Shown in pieces: positions 51,393-59,692 of a DNA stretch of 64,000 nt (the stretch's first letter is position 1; each line of letters begins with the position of its first letter). This stretch comes from Acidovorax sp. GBBC 1281. Its GTDB lineage: Bacteria > Pseudomonadota > Gammaproteobacteria > Burkholderiales > Burkholderiaceae_C. The notes under the pieces are model-generated. The model saw only the letters and a list, made by a program, of their open reading frames with translations, did not search any database and was not told where the DNA came from. Position numbers and translations under genes: made by a program. Location: the NCBI RefSeq assembly GCF_028473645.1, contig NZ_CP097269.1, forward strand, positions 3,924,001-3,988,000, written 5' to 3'.

Positions 51393-52040
51393 TCAGGAGT
51401 TCTCGAGGATGATGCCCTCGATGTGGTTCGCCACGTCTTCGCACTTGTCGGTGATCGTCTCGAGCAGTTCGTAGATCGCCTTGAGCTTGAGCACCTCGCG
51501 CACGTCGGGCTCTTCGCGGAACAGTTTGCTCATGGCGCTGCGCATCACGCGGTCGGCATCGCCCTCCAGGCGGTCGATTTCCTCGCAGGTCTTGAGCGCG
51601 GCCTCGGCCACGGCCGGATCGGCGATCTTCTCCAGCAGCTTGACGGCGTCGCGCACGCGTTCGCAGCACTTGAGGCTGATGTCGGTCAGGCGGGTGATCT
51701 CTTCGGTCATGTGGCGCACGTCGTACAGCGCCATGGTTTCGGCCGAGTCCTGGATCAGATCGGCCACATCGTCCATCGTGTTGATGAGCGAATGGATCTG
51801 TTCGCGGTCGATGGGGGTGATGAAGGTCTTGTGCAGCGAGCGGTTGACCTCGTGGGTCACGCGATCGGCGGCGCGCTCGGCGTTGTCCACGTCCTGGTTG
51901 TACTTGTCGCGCAGGTGGGGATCGTTGTAGTTGGCCACCAACTGCGAAAACGCGCGGGCGGCCTCGACGATGCGGTCAGCATGCTGATTGAACATCTCGA
52001 AAAAATTGCCCTCGCGGGGCAACAGCTTTCCAAAAAACAT
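51393..52040 (-). CDS. DUF47 / PhoU-like regulatory protein partner of Pit
   Basis: 215 residues, all helical. MFFGKLLPREGNFFEMFNQHADRI is the typical DUF47 (TIGR00153/PhoU-like) N-terminus; LINTMDDVADLIQDSAETMALYD and ETITDKCEDVANHIEGIIL follow. These proteins are encoded next to pit genes and are thought to modulate the transporter. The ATG at 52040 has AGGAG 5 bases upstream. First gene of the operon, behind a Pho box. Confidence 0.93.
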   Translation of the reverse strand: MFFGKLLPREGNFFEMFNQHADRIVEAARAFSQLVANYNDPHLRDKYNQDVDNAERAADRVTHEVNRSLHKTFITPIDREQIHSLINTMDDVADLIQDSAETMALYDVRHMTEEITRLTDISLKCCERVRDAVKLLEKIADPAVAEAALKTCEEIDRLEGDADRVMRSAMSKLFREEPDVREVLKLKAIYELLETITDKCEDVANHIEGIILENS

Positions 52041-52086
52041 GCGGACTCCTGAACAGACGGACCCATCGCCCACGGTCGCCACGGAT

Positions 52087-52104
52087 GTGACAGGACGATG
52101 ACAC
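52087..52104 (-). promoter_or_regulatory. Pho box upstream of the DUF47-pit operon
   Basis: Minus strand reads GTGTCAT-CGTC-CTGTCAC: two 7-base PhoB repeats with the standard 4-base spacer, differing from CTGTCAT at one position each. It lies 47 bases upstream of the DUF47 start. Confidence 0.7.
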
Positions 52105-52331
52105 TTTTGCGAAAGGCGCGAGTTTAACCGCGCCGTTTGCATGCACTCCGGCCTATCGTGTGCCGACGGGCGGCGGCGGGCGTGTCAGGCAACTCCTACA
52201 AACATCGCGCCGCGCTGCCCACATGACCCTGGCAAGTCGCGGCTTACATTGAATCGGCAGTCTTTGATCCGCCCTCTTTCAGACGCTCAGACGCAACCGC
52301 CTCTTACATCGCCATGCCAAAGGATTTCCCC

Positions 52332-52931
52332 ATGAAACACACGCTTCGCGTTCTTCCGTGCGTTCTCGCGCTTGCGTTCGGTGCCGTCACCGCCCACGCG
52401 CAGACGGCCAATCGCGCCTCCAACCGCGACTCGTTCATTCCCAGCACGCAGCAAGGCTACGTCGGCCTGAGCGGCGGCCAGTCCAAATACGATCTGCGCA
52501 GCGGCACGGGCGGCTTCGCGTTCGACGACAACGACACCGCCTGGAAAATCTACACCGGCGGCTATTTCAACCAGAACTTCGGCATCGAGTTCGGCTACCT
52601 GAACTTCGGCAATGCCACCCGCGTGGGCGGCGAGACCAAGGCGCAGGGCCTGAACCTCAGCCTGGTCGGCCACCTGCCGCTCAGCGAGCAGTTCGACGTG
52701 TTCGGCAAGGTCGGTACCACCTACGGCCGCACCAAGACCTCGGGCAACCCCGGCTTTGGCGTGACGACCGGCGACGACAACGGCTTCGGACTGTCGTATG
52801 GCGCCGGCGTGCGCTGGGCGTTCAACCCGCAGTGGGCGGCCGTGGTCGAATGGGAGCGCCACCGCCTGAACTTCGCCGACGGCAAGTCCGATGTGGACAT
52901 GACCACGGTGGGCGTGCAGTACCGATACTGA
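52332..52931 (+). CDS. OmpA-like/OmpW-type 8-stranded outer-membrane barrel protein
   Basis: 199 residues. A signal peptide (LPCVLALAFGAVTAHA-Q) is followed by eight alternating amphipathic strands, e.g. GYVGLSGGQSKYDL, AWKIYTGGYFNQNFGIEFGY, WAAVVEWERHRLNF, and a terminal VGVQYRY with the C-terminal aromatic residue needed for outer-membrane insertion. It lacks the OmpA peptidoglycan-binding domain. Function unknown, perhaps a small porin-like or structural barrel. AAGGA 7 bases before the ATG at 52332. Terminator follows. Confidence 0.85.
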   Translation: MKHTLRVLPCVLALAFGAVTAHAQTANRASNRDSFIPSTQQGYVGLSGGQSKYDLRSGTGGFAFDDNDTAWKIYTGGYFNQNFGIEFGYLNFGNATRVGGETKAQGLNLSLVGHLPLSEQFDVFGKVGTTYGRTKTSGNPGFGVTTGDDNGFGLSYGAGVRWAFNPQWAAVVEWERHRLNFADGKSDVDMTTVGVQYRY

Positions 52932-52960
52932 GCGCGCGGGCACGCACGCGTACCCCAACG

Positions 52961-52988
52961 AAAAGGGCCCTTCGCAGGGCCCTTTTTT
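52961..52988 (+). terminator. Rho-independent terminator after the outer-membrane protein gene
   Basis: AAAAGGGCCC pairs with GGGCCCTTTT around TTCGCA and runs into T6. Its 5' A-run means it may also serve livF on the opposite strand. Confidence 0.9.
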
Positions 52989-53059
52989 CGTGCGCTTCAC
53001 GCGCTTTCATCCCGATCCATGCGCCGGTTTGCGGCGCGTGGAGGCAACGGGAGACGGGC

Positions 53060-53788
<729 letters not shown>

Positions 53789-53790
53789 TC

Positions 53791-54573
53791 TCAATGTCCT
53801 CCGGTGCCCAGGTAGGCCTCAATCACTTTTTCGTTCTTCTGCACGGTGACAGGCGTGCCTTCGGCGATCTGCTTGCCGTAGTCGAGCACCGTGACGCGGT
53901 CGCACAGGCCCATCACCAGCTTCACGTCGTGCTCGATGAGCAAGATGGTGCGGTTGTCGTTGCGGATGCGGTCGATCAGCTCGCGCAGTTGCACCTTCTC
54001 GGTCGCGTTCATGCCGGCGGCCGGCTCGTCGAGCGCGATCAGTTGCGGGTCGGTGGCCAGGGCGCGGGCGATCTCCAGGCGGCGCTGGTCGCCGTAGCTC
54101 AGGGTGCGCGCCTTGTAGTCGGCGAACTTGCCGATGCCCACGTAGTCGAGCAGCTCCTGCGCCCGGCGGGCGATCGCGGCCTCTTCTTCCTTGAAGCCCT
54201 TGGTGCGCAGCACGGCGCCCAGCAGCCCTGACTTGGTGCGGATGTGCCGCCCCACCATCACGTTCTCCAGCGCCGTCATTTCGGCGAAGAGGCGGATGTT
54301 CTGGAACGTGCGGGCGATGCCCGCCTTGGCCACTTCGTGCACGGCCGTGGGCTGGTAGGGCTTGCCTGCCAGCTCGAAGCTGCCGCTGTCGGGTGTGTAA
54401 AGACCGGTGATCACGTTGAAGAACGTGGTCTTGCCGGCGCCGTTGGGACCGATCAGGCCGTAGACCTGACCCCGTTCAATGGTGATGCCGACGTCGGACA
54501 GGGCTTGCAAGCCGCCGAAGCGCTTGGAAATGCCGGCGACCTTCAGCACCACATCGTTGGATTTCTCTACCAT
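53791..54573 (-). CDS. livG: Branched-chain amino acid ABC transporter, ATP-binding protein LivG
   Basis: 260 residues. ABC ATPase of LivG type: Walker A GPNGAGKTTFFNVITG, signature LSYGDQRRLEIARALA, Walker B LIALDEPAAGMN, and the long insert with ARTFQNIRLFAEMTALENVMVG. It pairs with LivF in the cytoplasm on the LivHM membrane core. The N-terminal nine residues (MVEKSNDVV) resemble those of LivF (MAEKSNNVL), hinting at an old duplication. livM precedes by 19 bases. Confidence 0.94.
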   Translation of the reverse strand: MVEKSNDVVLKVAGISKRFGGLQALSDVGITIERGQVYGLIGPNGAGKTTFFNVITGLYTPDSGSFELAGKPYQPTAVHEVAKAGIARTFQNIRLFAEMTALENVMVGRHIRTKSGLLGAVLRTKGFKEEEAAIARRAQELLDYVGIGKFADYKARTLSYGDQRRLEIARALATDPQLIALDEPAAGMNATEKVQLRELIDRIRNDNRTILLIEHDVKLVMGLCDRVTVLDYGKQIAEGTPVTVQKNEKVIEAYLGTGGH

Positions 54574-54592
54574 TTCTAACTTTCAGTGCTGT

Positions 54593-55672
54593 TCAGGTCT
54601 TTTGCGTCAGGCTCTTGCCATGGTCGGGCGCGGGCCACAGGCCGCGGGGACGCAGCAGCATGATGATGATCATGGCCAGCGCGATCAGCAGCTGGCGCAG
54701 GATGGCGGAGTCGAGGCGGCCGTCCGTCATGGCCTGCAGCGGACCGGCCACGTAGCGCAGCACTTCCGGCAGGGCCGACAGGAGCACGGCCCCCAGGATC
54801 ACGCCGGGGATGTGGCCGATGCCACCCAGCACCACCATGGCGACGATCATGACCGACTCCATCAGGCTGAACGATTCGGGCGACACGAAGCCCTGGAAGG
54901 CACCGAACATGGCGCCGGACACGCCGCCGAACGAAGCGCCCATGCCGAAGGCCAGCAGCTTCATGTTGCGGGTGTTGATGCCCATCGCCTTGGCGGCGAT
55001 CTCGTCTTCGCGAATGGCCATCCAGGCGCGGCCGATGCGCGAGTCCTGCAGGCGATAGCAGATGATGACGCTCAGCACCACCAGCACCAGAAACAGGTAG
55101 TAATACAGCGTGACCGACGAGATGTCGAACCCGAACACCTCCAGGCGCTTGCCCAGGTCGAGCCCGAACACCTTCACCGAATCGATCTGCCCGATGCCCT
55201 TGGGGCCGTTGGTCAGATTGACGGGGTGGTCCAGGTTGTTCAGGAAGATGCGGATGATCTCGCCGAAGCCCAGCGTCACGATGGCCAGGTAGTCCCCGCG
55301 CAGCTTGAGCGTGGGCGCCCCGAGCACCGCCCCGAAGATCGCGGCCACCAGCGCCGCGAGCGGTATGACCAGCCACAGCGACGTGTGCAGCCCGTTGGGG
55401 AACATGGCCGCGAACGACGCGAAGGTCTCCGAAAGGTGGGGCGATGCCATCAGCGCGAACAGGTAGGCCCCGACGGCGTAGAACGCCACGTAACCCAGGT
55501 CCAGCAGGCCGGCGTAGCCCACCACGATGTTCAGGCCCAGGGCCAGCAGCACATAGAGCAGCGCCAGGTCGGCGATGCGCACCCAGGCGTTGCCGAAGTA
55601 CTGCAGCATGAAAGGAAGCAGCAGCAGCGCGATGCCGCCGACGATCCACTGTGCGGTTTTGTTTTGCTTCAT
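54593..55672 (-). CDS. livM: Branched-chain amino acid ABC transporter, permease LivM
   Basis: 359 residues with about nine membrane helices. LivM-type: LNIVVGYAGLLDLGYVAFYAVGAYL near the N-terminus, LRGDYLAIVTLGFGEIIRI, GRAWMAIREDEIAAKAMGINT (the EAA-like coupling loop) and GGIGHIPGVILGAVLLSALPE. It forms the membrane pore with LivH. The ATG at 55672 begins MKQNKTAQW; a longer frame to 55765 overlaps livH. Confidence 0.93.
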   Translation of the reverse strand: MKQNKTAQWIVGGIALLLLPFMLQYFGNAWVRIADLALLYVLLALGLNIVVGYAGLLDLGYVAFYAVGAYLFALMASPHLSETFASFAAMFPNGLHTSLWLVIPLAALVAAIFGAVLGAPTLKLRGDYLAIVTLGFGEIIRIFLNNLDHPVNLTNGPKGIGQIDSVKVFGLDLGKRLEVFGFDISSVTLYYYLFLVLVVLSVIICYRLQDSRIGRAWMAIREDEIAAKAMGINTRNMKLLAFGMGASFGGVSGAMFGAFQGFVSPESFSLMESVMIVAMVVLGGIGHIPGVILGAVLLSALPEVLRYVAGPLQAMTDGRLDSAILRQLLIALAMIIIMLLRPRGLWPAPDHGKSLTQKT

Positions 55673-55685
55673 GACAATGGGTTCC

Positions 55686-56615
55686 TCAGGCGCGATCGGC
55701 CACACGCTCGCCCAGCAGGCCCGAGGGGCGCAGCGTGAGGATGATGATGAGCACGATGAATGCAAAGATGTCGGTGTAGTGGCTGCCCAGCAGGCCGCCT
55801 GTCAGGGTGCCGATGTATCCCGAGCCGATGGCCTCGATCAGGCCCAGCAGGATGCCGCCCACCACCGCGCCGGCCAGGTTGCCGATGCCGCCGAACACCG
55901 CGGCCGTGAAGGCCTTGAGGCCCGGCAAAAAGCCCATGGTGTGCTGCGCGGTGCCGTAGTTGGAGGCATACATGATGCCGGCGATGGCCGCCAGGATGGC
56001 GCCGATGATGAAGGTCGCCGAGATCACCATGTCGGGCTTCACGCCCATCAGGGAGGCCACGCGGGGGTTTTCCGCGGTGGCGCGCATGGCGCGGCCGAGC
56101 TTGGTGTAGTTCACCAGATACACCAGCGAAGCCAGTGCGACCACCGTCACGCTCAGGATCAGCACCTGGGTGGAGGTGATCACCGCACCGCCGACCTGGA
56201 ACGGGGTCGTGGGCAGCAGGGTGGGATACGGCTTGTAGTTGGGCTTCCAGATGATCATGGCCAGCGTCTGCAGCAGGATCGACATCCCGATGGCGGTGAT
56301 CAGGGGCGCCAGGCGCGGACTGCTGCGCAGCGGCTTGTAGGCGACCTTCTCGATGACGAAGTTCAGCGCCGCGGCGACGACGCAGGCGATCAGGGTGGCC
56401 AGGAGAAGGATGATCCAGCCCGGAGCCCCGGGCATGGCCTCTTGCATCAGGCCAATGCAACTCCAACTGGTGAGAGCGCCGATCATCAGCACTTCCCCAT
56501 GGGCAAAATTAATCAGCTGAATAATGCCGTACACCATCGTGTAGCCCAAGGCTATCAAGGCGTACATGCTGCCGAGAACCAGACCGTTGATGATCTGCTG
56601 CAGCAAGATGTCCAT
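55686..56615 (-). CDS. livH: Branched-chain amino acid ABC transporter, permease LivH
   Basis: 309 residues with about eight membrane helices. LivH-type: QQIINGLVLGSMYALIALGYTMVYGI, NFAHGEVLMIGA, LGRAMRATAENPRVASLMGV (coupling loop) and FGGIGNLAGAVVGGILLGLIEA. First gene of the operon. The ATG at 56615 has AAGGA about 8 bases upstream; a frame to 56693 exists without one. Its leader contains a terminator-like hairpin that may regulate the operon. Confidence 0.94.
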   Translation of the reverse strand: MDILLQQIINGLVLGSMYALIALGYTMVYGIIQLINFAHGEVLMIGALTSWSCIGLMQEAMPGAPGWIILLLATLIACVVAAALNFVIEKVAYKPLRSSPRLAPLITAIGMSILLQTLAMIIWKPNYKPYPTLLPTTPFQVGGAVITSTQVLILSVTVVALASLVYLVNYTKLGRAMRATAENPRVASLMGVKPDMVISATFIIGAILAAIAGIMYASNYGTAQHTMGFLPGLKAFTAAVFGGIGNLAGAVVGGILLGLIEAIGSGYIGTLTGGLLGSHYTDIFAFIVLIIILTLRPSGLLGERVADRA

Positions 56616-56987
56616 AAAAAAAGTCCTTCGTGTTTGTAACGCGCGCACTTCGCAAGCCAAGATCGGCAGTGCCTTGTGAGCCCCCAATGCCACCTAGCAA
56701 AAAACCCGCCAGGAGCAAAGCTGTGCGGGTTTGGTGGACGGGATTGTAGCCAGTCGAAACCGTGCGTCTTTAGCACGTTTGGCGGGGTTTTCCCTTGGAC
56801 TCGCGCGCCATCAGCGGGGCGACGTCACCATTAGTCGGCGTGATGCAGCCGTGGGATTGGCCCCGGTGGCTTATACGGTTCAGCAGCCGCAAACCACCCC
56901 GCCGAGGGGGCGGCCGGTGGGCCGGGCGGTGACGCCGCCCGGCGAGGGACCGGGGGCGCGCAGCCTCGCAGTACCCTCCCCTTGCCC
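56616..56987 (-). promoter_or_regulatory. livH leader: candidate promoter and terminator-like hairpin; no gene
   Basis: The 372-base gap has no gene I recognise. Minus strand: AACCCGC pairs with GCGGGTT (56699-56731) and the right arm runs into T6, as in an intrinsic terminator. A TACAAT just upstream (56750-56745) is a possible -10. The upper part (56760-56980) is GC-rich with short open frames only. Confidence 0.4.
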
Positions 56988-58292
56988 TCAATCCTTGGCC
57001 GCGTCCTGGTCCAGCTGGCGCAACTGGGCCAGCTTGTCGGCGATCTTGGCCTCCAGCCCGCGGGGCACCGGCTGGTACCAGCCGGGCTCGGGCATGTCCT
57101 CGGGCAGGTAGGTCTCGCCCGCCGCGTAGCCGCCGGGCTCGTCGTGGGCATAGCGGTAGGCCTTGCCGTGGCCCAGTTCCTTCATCAGCTTGGTGGGCGC
57201 GTTGCGCAGGTGGTTGGGCACCTCGCGCGACTTGTCCTTCTTGATGAACGCCTTGGCCTGGTTGTAGGCCATGTAGCCGGCGTTGCTCTTGGGCGCCACC
57301 GCCAGGTAGATCACGGCCTGGGCCAGCGCCAGTTCGCCCTCGGGCGAGCCCAGGCGCTCGTAGGTGAGCGCCGCGTCGTTGGCGATCTGCATGGCGCGCG
57401 GATCAGCCAGCCCGATGTCCTCCCAGGCCATGCGCACGATGCGGCGCGCGAGGTATTTCGCATCCGCTCCACCATCCAGCATGCGGCTGAGCCAGTACAG
57501 CGCCGCGTCGGGGTGCGATCCGCGCACGGATTTGTGCAGCGCCGAGATCTGGTCGTAGAAGTTGTCGCCGCCCTTGTCGAAGCGGCGCGCGTTGAGGGTG
57601 AGCGCGCTCTCCAGGAAAGCGGCGTCCACCTGCTGCACCCCGGCGGCGCGCGCGGCGGTGTCGGTCTGCTCGACCAGGTTGAGCAGGCGCCGCGCATCAC
57701 CGTCGGCATAGCCCACGAGCGTGTCCACCGCCGCGTCGTCCAGCTGCAGGTGGGTGAGCACCTTGTCCTGCGCCCGGCGCACGAGTTGCTTCAGCTCGTC
57801 GTCGGTGAGCACCTGCAGCACATACACCTGGGCACGCGAGAGCAGCGCCGAATTGACTTCGAACGAAGGGTTCTCGGTGGTCGCACCCACGAAGGTCACC
57901 AGGCCCGACTCCACGAACGGCAGCAGGCCGTCCTGCTGGCTCTTGTTGAAGCGGTGGATCTCGTCCACGAACAGGATGGTCTTCTTGCCCAGCGCCAGGT
58001 TGTGCTCGGCCTGCTCCATCGAGGCGCGGATTTCCTTCACGCCAGAGAACACCGCCGACAGGGCGATGAACTCATAGCCGAACGCGCTCGCCGTGAGCCG
58101 CGCCAGCGTGGTCTTGCCCACGCCGGGCGGGCCCCAGAGAATCATCGAATGCGGCTTGCCCGACTCGAACGCCAGCCGCAGCGGCCGGCCTGCACCGATC
58201 AGGTGCGACTGGCCGATGACCTCGTCCAGGCTGGCCGGGCGCAGGGCCTCCGCGAGCGGCGCGGTGGGGGCGGAGGAAAAGAGATCGGCCAT
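56988..58292 (-). CDS. rarA: Replication-associated recombination protein A (RarA/MgsA)
   Basis: 434 residues. Clamp-loader-like AAA+ ATPase: MADLFSSAPTAPLAEALRPA start, Walker A WGPPGVGKTTLARL, Walker B FVDEIHRFNKSQQDGLLP, sensor VGATTENPSFEVN, and the RarA C-terminal tetramer domain (QISALHKSVRGSHPDAALYW). It acts at stalled forks. The ATG at 58292 was chosen over a TTG at 58307. Part of the conserved ftsK-lolA-rarA order, here interrupted by a gene on the other strand. Confidence 0.94.
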   Translation of the reverse strand: MADLFSSAPTAPLAEALRPASLDEVIGQSHLIGAGRPLRLAFESGKPHSMILWGPPGVGKTTLARLTASAFGYEFIALSAVFSGVKEIRASMEQAEHNLALGKKTILFVDEIHRFNKSQQDGLLPFVESGLVTFVGATTENPSFEVNSALLSRAQVYVLQVLTDDELKQLVRRAQDKVLTHLQLDDAAVDTLVGYADGDARRLLNLVEQTDTAARAAGVQQVDAAFLESALTLNARRFDKGGDNFYDQISALHKSVRGSHPDAALYWLSRMLDGGADAKYLARRIVRMAWEDIGLADPRAMQIANDAALTYERLGSPEGELALAQAVIYLAVAPKSNAGYMAYNQAKAFIKKDKSREVPNHLRNAPTKLMKELGHGKAYRYAHDEPGGYAAGETYLPEDMPEPGWYQPVPRGLEAKIADKLAQLRQLDQDAAKD

Positions 58293-58543
58293 GGGCTTGG
58301 GGGTCAATGGGTAGGCTCAGTGAAGAAGTGAACGCGATGGGGGCAAAAGACCAAGGGCCACCGGCGGCGGGCCGGGCGCGGGGTTACGAGGGAGGAAGCT
58401 CGGCAAGGCAGGCGGCATGGCCCCGCGACGCCCGATTATTCTCCGTCCCCTCTTCGGGCGCGTCGTCCCCATGGGCGTGCGGGAATTTCCCGCACAATGC
58501 CGCGGCGCCCGTTTCGATTCGAAAACCCAAGGAGGAGACCCCC

Positions 58544-58900
58544 ATGTCCATCGCTGCCAATGCCGTCGTCGCCCTGATCGCCCTGCTCCACGTCTACATC
58601 CTGGTGCTGGAGATGTTCCTGTGGGACAAGCCCGCCGGCCTGCGCGCCTTCGGGCAGAGCGCCGAACGGGCCGCCGCCACCAAGGTGCTGGCCGCCAACC
58701 AGGGGCTGTACAACGGCTTTCTCGCGGCGGGCCTGTTCTGGGGCCTGTGGCTGGGCGGCGCCGGCCTGGGCGTGAAGGTGTTCTTCCTGCTGTGCGTGCT
58801 GGTGGCCGGCGTGTTCGGCGCGGCCACGGCGTCCCGCAAGATCCTGTTCATCCAGGCCATTCCGGCCGCCGTGGGCCTGGCCCTCGTGCTGCTGGCCTGA
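58544..58900 (+). CDS. DUF1304 small membrane protein
   Basis: 118 residues with four membrane helices: VVALIALLHVYILVLEMFLW, a second around NGFLAAGLFWGLWLGG, a third VFFLLCVLVAGVFGAAT and a fourth near the end (PAAVGLALVLLA). The HVYILVLEMFLW and NQGLYNGFLAAG motifs are those of DUF1304. Function unknown. GGAGGAGA precedes the ATG by 6 bases. It lies on the plus strand between the minus-strand lolA and rarA genes. Confidence 0.87.
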   Translation: MSIAANAVVALIALLHVYILVLEMFLWDKPAGLRAFGQSAERAAATKVLAANQGLYNGFLAAGLFWGLWLGGAGLGVKVFFLLCVLVAGVFGAATASRKILFIQAIPAAVGLALVLLA

Positions 58901-58952
58901 TCCGGCGCGCTGCGGCGCCAGGGTGCAGGCCCTGCATCAAAATGGCCGCCAG

Positions 58953-58993
58953 CGCAATCAACACTAGGGCATTACGCTACAAATAAGATAGCA
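58953..58993 (-). repeat. Dispersed intergenic hairpin repeat, copy 2
   Basis: On the minus strand GCTAT-N7-GTAGC (58993-58977) then GCCCTAG (58971-58965) and GTGTTGATTG, the same order as copy 1 (28273-28310). It lies in the convergent gap between DUF1304 and lolA. Confidence 0.55.
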
Positions 58994-59010
58994 AAAGGAC
59001 TTTTAGCCGG

Positions 59011-59643
59011 TCACTGCTTGACCACGTCCGCGCCCGCTGGCGGCTTGAAGTCGAACGTCGAGGCCGGCAGCGAGGCGCTCGACTGCACGTTGGTGAAGCG
59101 GATGGCCGAGCGCTGGCCGAAGCTGTCCAGGATGTCGAGCGCCGCGAGCCGTTCGCCCTGGAAGCCCACGCGCACACTCTTGAGCTGCCCGTCCTTGGCC
59201 TTCGGCGTGGCCAGTACCCACTGCAGTCCGTCCTGCTCGGGCTGCGACTCCAGAGCGAAGTCGGCGCGCAGCGCCTGCAGGTCGGGGGCCGAGGCCAGCA
59301 GCGCCGCCGGCGTGGTGCCCAGGGCCTGGGCCTGCGCGCGCTGGGTGACCTGGTTCAGGTCGGCGTCGTAGAGCCACAGCGTCTTGCCGTCGGCCACGAT
59401 GGTCTGCTCGAAGGGCTTTTGGTAGGTGAAGCGAAAACGCCCGGGGCGCTGGAATTCGAAGGTGCCGCTGGACGTCTTGGTGCGCGCCGCCTCGCCGTCC
59501 TTCGGGGGAGCAGTGACGGTCTGCGTGAAATCGGCACGGCCGGCGGCCGCACCCTTCATGAAGGACTCGAGGCTTTTGAGGCCGTCGGCGCTGGCGCACT
59601 GGGCAGCGGCCGCGATCAGGGCGGTGAGGATGATTTTTTTCAT
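59011..59643 (-). CDS. lolA: Outer-membrane lipoprotein carrier protein LolA
   Basis: 210 residues. A signal peptide (MKKIILTALIAAAAQCASA) precedes the LolA fold: ADFTQTVTAPP, GTFEFQRPGRFRFTYQKPFEQTIVADGKTLWLYDADLNQVTQR in overlapping pieces, and VGFQGERLAALDILDSFGQ. It carries lipoproteins across the periplasm from LolCDE to LolB. The ATG at 59643 fits the signal peptide; the longer frame to 59700 overlaps the end of ftsK. It follows ftsK by 49 bases in the same direction, as in other proteobacteria. Confidence 0.93.
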   Translation of the reverse strand: MKKIILTALIAAAAQCASADGLKSLESFMKGAAAGRADFTQTVTAPPKDGEAARTKTSSGTFEFQRPGRFRFTYQKPFEQTIVADGKTLWLYDADLNQVTQRAQAQALGTTPAALLASAPDLQALRADFALESQPEQDGLQWVLATPKAKDGQLKSVRVGFQGERLAALDILDSFGQRSAIRFTNVQSSASLPASTFDFKPPAGADVVKQ

Positions 59644-59692
59644 GGGTTCTCGGTATCTGAGGCCGGGTGCCGGCTCTTCCAGGGCCGCCGGC

